Positions 15,862-20,234 of a stretch of 20,234 nucleotides of DNA are shown piece by piece. A program made the position numbers and the translations under genes. The stretch's first letter is position 1, and each line of letters starts with the position of its first letter. Below the pieces are notes generated by a model. It saw only the letters and a list, made by a program, of their open reading frames with translations, was not told where the DNA came from and did not search any database. Location: positions 1 through 20,234 of the IMG/VR virus record IMGVR_UViG_3300032304_000654. One strand, 5' to 3'. This DNA comes from a virus.

Positions 15862-18000
15862 TTAGCGTGGTGCGTAGAGATCGGTGACAGCAGGAGTTGT
15901 TGTGGGCACTCTTACTCGCGTATCAAATCGAGGGTCGTTTGAGATAACTCCCGGTCCCGGCCTGATCACACTCGGAATACCGCCACCCATTAAGAGCGGA
16001 GCCGCTTGCCCTGCTGGCAAATTCATTACCGGAGGTCTGTCTTGCGCGCGCATCTTTTTTATGTCAGAAAGTGTGTACAACGGTATGTGTTGCGTTGAGT
16101 CCGGTGTCCCCTTGTTCTGCGCAACCACTGAACTGTTGAGCAACACAAGCATTTCGTCATCTGACTTACGGTGCGCACGCTCATACCCAACTTTAATATC
16201 CCCGTCACCCAAGATTCTTGCAAGCGCAATCATGTCGGGTTCTTTCTTGAGTTGTGCCAACGCAACCCGAGTGCTGTTATTGGAAACTTGTAGTTGAGTG
16301 TCGGCAGCTATTCCTGCTCGCACGTTTGCGGCGGCTTCGTTGGCTGCGTTCTTCCCTATGTCCGCCGCAATTGTTGCGTTCATACCCAATTGCTGAATCA
16401 GAGTGTTGGTCACTTTGTCTTGATGGTCACTAAGCGCTTTGGCCTGCTCAATTCTAAAACCCATCGCATCTTTTGCACGACCATACTCTTCAGCGCGGCG
16501 ACGCTCTTTCTCCAACATCTCAAACTTGTCTAAGTCTTTGCTTGCTGCTTTGAATTCTTTGAGCGCTTCCTTGTGCTGTTCAAATCCTTTGCTCAATCCG
16601 CCAGCCACGTTTTCTAAAAATCTGGGGGATTTGCCTGATGCAATAGCTAACCCGGCATTGATCAAGAGCATTGGCCCAAGCGTTTCTTTTTCTGCCGCTA
16701 GTTCTTTTCTGGTTTTTGCAGCGTATTTAGCGGCAGAAGTTTCGTCTGCTTTTTCCAACGCAGGCAGTTTGGCAAACTCATCGGAAGCAGTTCTTTGGCT
16801 TGTCTCAAATGCGCGTTTTGCATCCGCAAGATACCGTTCAACAGCGGGCTTATCCATGTACACATCAGCCTGCGCTTTGGCCTCGGCTGGGGTAAGCCCT
16901 TTTGCGTTGAGTAGTGCCTCAACACCGGAAGATGGTTTGAGCAGACTGATGCCTTCACCGGGCGGGGGTTTCTTCACAATGCTGCGCGTGCCTGCGTCTG
17001 TAGCTGGTGTTGGCGGGGGTGGTGGTAGCGGTGGTTGAACCCGAGCGTTCTCCATGTTAAAAATAAACTGCCCTAGCGCTGGTGAGTTGACCGCAGCTTC
17101 CGCAATGTTTGTTTTTGTTGGGGCTTTGCCACTACTTGGCGAAACTTCGCGGCTTACAAAAGGGTTGGGGTCATTAGGCCCAACAGCCGGTGTTTCACCA
17201 GTCATCCGTGGGTTTGGAATCATTGGCGGATTGGCCGACGCTTCATATGCAGACGGCAGGTCGCGCACCTTTATTGCTGAAGGTGTTACGCCGCTAGTGT
17301 TAGCTAGAGTAAACGACGATTGATTTTGTTGTTGTTGTTGTTGTTGTTGGGCAATTTGAGCCGCCATCCGTTCACGCTGAACTGCTATTTCGATTAACTG
17401 TTGAGGCATGCCGAGCGATCTACCGTGCGCACGAATTGCGTCTTCGTTAAAACCCCCACCAGCCATGCGAATCGCACCACCATCGGCATAGCCAACAGCC
17501 TCGTCCTCGTCAGCATACCCAGCAATCCCACCATCAGCCATGCCTTGCATATTAGGCGCAGGCAAACCAGCTAGGCCCTGCGGGGCCGCGCCGGGACCGG
17601 AAGGTGGGGGCATCTGCGGAGCAGGTGGCATAGGCGGAGGCATCTGCATACCCGGAGGCGGAGCCGGGGGCATACCCTGCGGCGGCATCTGTCCTTGTGG
17701 CCCTCCGGGTGGAGGCATTGGTGCTCCACCTTGTCCTCCCATCCCGGGAGGAAGCATACCTTGAGGATTGAGCGCGGCTACAGCCTGCGGAATAACTTTT
17801 GGTTTATCTCTACCCGTCATCAGCGCTTGCAGACGCTGCATCTGTTCTTTGCGATCCTTGTCCACCTGCATAGCAAGGCTGACGTAGATGGCGTTATCTT
17901 GATTCGCCGCAGCAAACTTCTGAAGCTGCGGGCCGTCCATCTTGGACAGCATGGCGTGGACTTTGGCGATATCCGGCTGGGCAATACTTTGCAAAGACAT
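15862..18000 (-). CDS. Pro/Gly/Met-rich plus coiled-coil virion-type protein (712 aa)
   Basis: ATG at 18000, 9 nt after the upstream stop, with AAGG about 7 nt before it; TAA at 15862-15864. N-terminal 1-65 is helical and charged (VHAMLSKMDGPQLQKFAAAN). Residues 80-145 are Pro/Gly/Met/Gln-rich (PPGMGGQGGAPMPPPGG). Residues 154-183 hold ADGGIAGYADEDE and a second YADGGAIRMAGGG, a Gly-rich repeat I associate with environmental phage structural proteins. An eight-Gln tract is at 218-225. Residues about 370-560 are helical, including LLINAGLAIASGKSPRFLEN (about 446-465) followed by a coiled coil with KEFKAASKDLDKFEMLEKE. The LxxAGLaIAxGkSPxxLxNIaxG pattern is common in uncultured marine and freshwater phages next to internal virion proteins. 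Probably ejected with its neighbours. No catalytic motif is seen. Confidence 0.75.
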   Translation of the reverse strand: MSLQSIAQPDIAKVHAMLSKMDGPQLQKFAAANQDNAIYVSLAMQVDKDRKEQMQRLQALMTGRDKPKVIPQAVAALNPQGMLPPGMGGQGGAPMPPPGGPQGQMPPQGMPPAPPPGMQMPPPMPPAPQMPPPSGPGAAPQGLAGLPAPNMQGMADGGIAGYADEDEAVGYADGGAIRMAGGGFNEDAIRAHGRSLGMPQQLIEIAVQRERMAAQIAQQQQQQQQNQSSFTLANTSGVTPSAIKVRDLPSAYEASANPPMIPNPRMTGETPAVGPNDPNPFVSREVSPSSGKAPTKTNIAEAAVNSPALGQFIFNMENARVQPPLPPPPPTPATDAGTRSIVKKPPPGEGISLLKPSSGVEALLNAKGLTPAEAKAQADVYMDKPAVERYLADAKRAFETSQRTASDEFAKLPALEKADETSAAKYAAKTRKELAAEKETLGPMLLINAGLAIASGKSPRFLENVAGGLSKGFEQHKEALKEFKAASKDLDKFEMLEKERRRAEEYGRAKDAMGFRIEQAKALSDHQDKVTNTLIQQLGMNATIAADIGKNAANEAAANVRAGIAADTQLQVSNNSTRVALAQLKKEPDMIALARILGDGDIKVGYERAHRKSDDEMLVLLNSSVVAQNKGTPDSTQHIPLYTLSDIKKMRAQDRPPVMNLPAGQAAPLLMGGGIPSVIRPGPGVISNDPRFDTRVRVPTTTPAVTDLYAPR
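17326..17349 (-). repeat. (TTG)8 trinucleotide tract
   Basis: Eight perfect TTG units encode the eight-glutamine run of the 712-residue protein (CAA on the coding strand). Slippage would change the Gln number without shifting the frame. Confidence 0.95.
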
Positions 18001-18009
18001 GTCGCTACC

Positions 18010-19902
18010 TTATCCGATTTGAGAGATCGCAAGCGCAGACAACCCGCGCGGCTTATGAACCATACCGCCTTTAGCTTGACCGGGAGCTTTTGAAAACAAA
18101 TTAGCCGCGCCCGCCGCAGCAGTACCAAAACCCACAAGTTGAGAAGCCAGACTTGGTGCTTGCTGATACTGCGCAGTCGATGTTTGGTAAAGCGGCAACC
18201 CACGAAGGAGGTTTGAGAACTGTCCGATCTGTTGCAGCGGGTAGTCTCGCTGGTTAATGAAATCGTTGTAGTTCTGGGTGAGTTGCTGCTGCACATAGTT
18301 CTGCGCCTGCTGCCCCAACAGATTCTGCGCGTTTGCAATGTTTTGCTGCTGCTGGCCATACACCCCACTCAAGTTGCCGTAGTTCTGCATGCCCTGCATG
18401 CCCGCTTGAAGCGCTTGTAAACCAAAGCCCGCACCGTACTGGTTGGCTTGTTCTTGCAACTGGCCAGCCCCCAGCCCGTACTGCGCAGCATTAGCTGCCG
18501 CTGCCATGCTCTGACCATAGCCGTATTGATTGGCAGCTTCTTGTTGTTGCTGCGTCGTCATCCCCGCTTGTTGATTAGCAAGCGCCGCTTGCAAAGCCTG
18601 TTGGTTGTACAGTTGTTGCACGCCCAGATTGGCGGCAAGATTTTGCTGCCCCGTAGTCAGCCCTGCCTGCTGGTTTGCAAGGTTGGCTTGCTGCTGCATC
18701 TGCGCGTTTTGCAGATTGGCTGCTTGCGTGTATTGCCCTTGTTGTAATCCGTACTGCCCAACCAATCCTTGGTTGGCTAACTGCTGTTGTTGTGCTAACT
18801 GCGCATTCTGTAGGGCAGTGTTATACGCTTGCTGTTGGTTAAACTGACCGGCTTGTAGCCCAGTCTGTTGATTGGCAAGGAGCGCCTGCATTCCGGCTTG
18901 TTGGTTTAGCTGCTGAGCAGTTAGCCCCGTCTGCGCACCAAGACCTTGTGTCTGGAGCAGGGCGCTCAGATTCTGTACCCCCGCTTGTTGTTGCACGCCT
19001 TGGTTGGCTAGGGCTGCTTGGAGTGCAGCTTGCTGCTCAGTATTAAACTGCCCTTGTCCTGATTGATATGCGGCCTGCAAACCTTGGGCTTGGATGTCGC
19101 CCTTTTGCGTAGCTAGATTACGTGCGGCTTCAGCGTTCTCAATTGCTTGCCGACCGCCACCAAAAGCCCCGGCTTGAGCAAACTGCGCACCGCGTTTAGT
19201 TGCTGCGATATCCGCTTGGCGTTGCGCTTCGCGTTGTTGTATGTCCACCACATTCTGCATGTAGGGAGACATGTACGCCGCCGCAGATCCGGGCTGTAAA
19301 AAAGACTTTGTTCCAACATTACCAGCCGCCTGCATCTGCAACTGATTGAGCGTTGGCGCAGTAACCTGCCCAGCTTGAAGCGCACTTACTGTGCTAGGGG
19401 TTACGGGAGTTGGAAAGTATTGAAGCTGCTGCCCATAGTAGTTAGTGGGCGCATTACCTAGTTGAGCAGCACTTGCCGTAGAGCCACTTACATTGGTTGG
19501 CTGCTGCATCTGAAAGAACTGCGCAGCCTGCGGACTCGCCGCTTGATAGTTAAACTGATTCGGTACGTATGCGTTGGGCGTTGTGTATTGGTTGCTGTAC
19601 GTGCTCGGGAGGTACTTAGACTGCCCCGCCTGCGCAGCCATGTTGTATACGTTTTGAAGCGTGTTACCCGCTTCAGCACCAAGCCCCATATTCTGGAGCG
19701 TGTTGTACGCCTGCTGACTAAGTACATCAGCATTTGCAAATCTAGGGAAATTGTAAAGGGGGGATTCTTTTATCCCTTTAATGACGGGCTGCGCATCCTT
19801 TGTACCGGGCGGTACTATGTTACCGCTGGCGTCTTTATATATTGGCCTATTGTTTGCGTCGAGTTGGTAGTCATATATAGCCCCATGCGCCATTCCAAGC
19901 AT
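18010..19902 (-). CDS. Gln/Asn/Ala-rich repeat protein, probable internal virion or tail protein (630 aa as read from this ATG)
   Basis: TAA at 18010-18012. The first in-frame ATG after an upstream TAA is 19902, but it has no ribosome-binding site; the natural start is more likely 19977 (see the separate entry). By residue from 19902: an N-terminal Tyr/Pro/Asn-rich part; 209-275 with YMSPYMQNVVDIQQREAQRQ, then AGAFGGGRQAIENAEAARN and GDIQAQGLQAAY, a pattern I recognise from environmental phage proteins of unknown role; 287-451, an 11-residue repeat array very rich in Gln, Asn, Ala and Leu; 545-571 with NDFINQRDYPLQQIGQFSNL and LLRGLPLYQ; and a C-terminal Gly-rich end with KGGMVHKPRGLSALAISQIG. 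Context between two other large low-complexity virion-type proteins suggests a structural or ejected protein. No enzyme motif is seen. Confidence 0.72.
   Translation of the reverse strand: MLGMAHGAIYDYQLDANNRPIYKDASGNIVPPGTKDAQPVIKGIKESPLYNFPRFANADVLSQQAYNTLQNMGLGAEAGNTLQNVYNMAAQAGQSKYLPSTYSNQYTTPNAYVPNQFNYQAASPQAAQFFQMQQPTNVSGSTASAAQLGNAPTNYYGQQLQYFPTPVTPSTVSALQAGQVTAPTLNQLQMQAAGNVGTKSFLQPGSAAAYMSPYMQNVVDIQQREAQRQADIAATKRGAQFAQAGAFGGGRQAIENAEAARNLATQKGDIQAQGLQAAYQSGQGQFNTEQQAALQAALANQGVQQQAGVQNLSALLQTQGLGAQTGLTAQQLNQQAGMQALLANQQTGLQAGQFNQQQAYNTALQNAQLAQQQQLANQGLVGQYGLQQGQYTQAANLQNAQMQQQANLANQQAGLTTGQQNLAANLGVQQLYNQQALQAALANQQAGMTTQQQQEAANQYGYGQSMAAAANAAQYGLGAGQLQEQANQYGAGFGLQALQAGMQGMQNYGNLSGVYGQQQQNIANAQNLLGQQAQNYVQQQLTQNYNDFINQRDYPLQQIGQFSNLLRGLPLYQTSTAQYQQAPSLASQLVGFGTAAAGAANLFSKAPGQAKGGMVHKPRGLSALAISQIG
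18550..19044 (-). repeat. Array of about fifteen degenerate 33-bp (11-residue) repeats
   Basis: From residue 287 to 451 the protein can be written as consecutive 11-residue units in one phase: LANQGVQQQAG (298), QLNQQAGMQAL (331), LANQQTGLQAG (342), LQNAQLAQQQQ (364), LANQGLVGQYG (375), LQNAQMQQQAN (397), LANQQAGLTTG (408), LANQQAGMTTQ (441). LANQ recurs at 342, 375, 408 and 441, exactly 33 residues (three units) apart. Hydrophobics sit at unit position 1 and often position 8, and Asn at position 3. This periodicity suits a right-handed or straight helical bundle. Confidence 0.75.
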
Positions 19903-19923
19903 GTTTTCAACATACGGCTGCGC

Positions 19924-19977
19924 TTAGGCGGGGATTGTTGTCTGCGTTTGCTGGATAACTTGTGGTTCAGCGGCCAT
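19924..19977 (-). CDS. 17-codon N-terminal segment in frame with the Gln-rich gene, ended by TAA
   Basis: ATG at 19977 with an excellent AAGGAAAG ribosome-binding site encodes MAAEPQVIQQTQTTIPA and then TAA (19924-19926). The frame is exactly that of the 630-codon gene downstream: after TAA it continues AQPYVEN and then Met 19902, with no other stop. Read through, the product would be 655 residues beginning MAAEPQVIQQTQTTIPA-x-AQPYVENMLG. That looks like one continuous N-terminus in which a single sense codon (perhaps Tyr, TAT or TAC) has become TAA. Alternatives are a real 17-residue leader peptide with reinitiation 21 nt later, or a sequence error. Confidence 0.6.
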   Translation of the reverse strand: MAAEPQVIQQTQTTIPA

Positions 19978-19980
19978 GAT

Positions 19981-19988
19981 CTTTCCTT
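19981..19988 (-). promoter_or_regulatory. Ribosome-binding site placing the Gln-rich gene start at 19977
   Basis: AAGGAAAG (minus strand), with AGGA 6 nt before ATG 19977. It overlaps the stop codon of the preceding gene. No comparable site precedes ATG 19902, so this site decides the start. Confidence 0.65.
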
Positions 19989-20234
19989 ATGCGGGCAGGA
20001 GACGTTCTGCGTTTGTGTTGGTGGCTACTTTGTTTTTACCAACTGTCTTGCGTCGTGCTCGCTGAACACGGTCCATCATTGCGTACAGTTTACGCGCACC
20101 AGCCTCGGTCGATCCGTTGCCAATTTCAGACACGATGCGTGCCGGTATAACAAACTCCCCATCGGCTAGCCGCGCGGGTTGGCGATCCCCAATAGTTGCC
20201 GGGATGTTGTCAGACACGCCATCACCCGGGCCGC
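19987..20234 (-). CDS. C-terminal part of phage structural protein with GPGxGxSDxIPA motif (5' end outside window)
   Basis: Open to the right edge of the window, so the N-terminus is missing; TAA at 19987-19989. An internal GTG at 20217 is not likely to be the start, because the frame continues upstream with GPGDG. The visible 82 residues contain GPGDGVSDNIPATIGDRQPA, then LADGEFVIPARIVSEIGNGS, then AGARKLYAMMDRVQRAR and a Lys/Asn tail. I recognise 'GpGtGtSDsIPAxLsDGEfVxxAxaVxxiGnGsxexGaxxLyxMm' as a recurrent C-terminal element of environmental phage structural proteins. Its molecular role is not known to me. It is the first gene visible in the leftward virion block and ends 9 nt before the next ATG. 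Confidence 0.75.
   Translation of the reverse strand, partial: GPGDGVSDNIPATIGDRQPARLADGEFVIPARIVSEIGNGSTEAGARKLYAMMDRVQRARRKTVGKNKVATNTNAERLLPA

Noticed and set aside
17326-17349. TTG tract considered as a phase-variation switch
   Set aside because: The unit is three bases inside a coding frame, so gain or loss of units would not change the frame.
18550-19044. CRISPR-like array suggested by regular spacing of repeats
   Set aside because: The repeats are degenerate, contiguous 33-bp coding units without spacers and in frame with a protein.
19924-19977. TAA recoded genome-wide as a sense codon
   Set aside because: Several genes with clear C-termini end at TAA immediately before the next gene, so TAA functions as stop in this genome.
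19462-20169. 235-codon plus-strand open frame at the right end
   Set aside because: It is antisense to three minus-strand frames with recognisable phage motifs, and its Arg/Leu/Val/Cys-rich translation looks like a shadow.

Overview
The window looks like part of a tailed-phage genome, or a prophage, of uncultured freshwater or marine type. It is a podovirus-like arrangement and the host cannot be named from the sequence. The evidence is very dense coding with 1-40 nt overlaps, a leftward block of huge low-complexity virion-type proteins, a rightward replication block, and no tRNA, rRNA, insertion sequence or CRISPR array. Base composition is roughly balanced (not computed). Stop codons in both blocks include TAA and TGA, so there is no sign of a recoded genetic code.

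Region 1 (about 1-7532, plus strand) is an early/replication operon. It starts with four or five small phage-type proteins (one cut off by the window edge) and two small winged-helix-like proteins. These are followed by a SNF2-type superfamily 2 helicase and then a candidate promoter in the only sizeable gap. After the gap come a coiled-coil protein, a candidate single-stranded-DNA-binding protein with four cysteines and an acidic tail, a small helix-turn-helix protein, and a 970-residue primase-helicase (AEP-type primase, Cys cluster, DUF927 P-loop ATPase). The operon ends with a 62-residue protein that overlaps the converging late block. Two hairpins with the same C(GCAA)G loop sit in this transcript. 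One lies between the ribosome-binding site and the start codon of the helix-turn-helix gene.

Region 2 (7501-20234, minus strand, read right to left) is the distal end of a virion or ejection-protein module. The order is the C-terminus of a protein with the GPGxGxSDxIPA signature; a Gln/Asn/Ala-rich protein built on 11-residue repeats; a Pro/Gly/Met-rich plus coiled-coil 712-residue protein; and a giant 2785-residue polyvalent protein. The giant protein carries a Gly/Ala-rich hydrophobic N-terminus, an FtsK-gamma-like DNA-binding domain, an L,D-transpeptidase (YkuD) domain with H1394 and C1424, a HEILHH zinc-protease-like motif, and an LPD38-like C-terminal domain. My interpretation is that these proteins travel in the capsid and enter the cell with the DNA, with the giant protein opening or remodelling the peptidoglycan.

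The points most worth a second look are the domain combination in the giant protein, an in-frame TAA that splits the first 17 codons from the Gln-rich gene, the 11-residue repeat array in that gene, and the hairpin-bridged ribosome-binding site. All family assignments come from motif recognition by eye; no database search was run.
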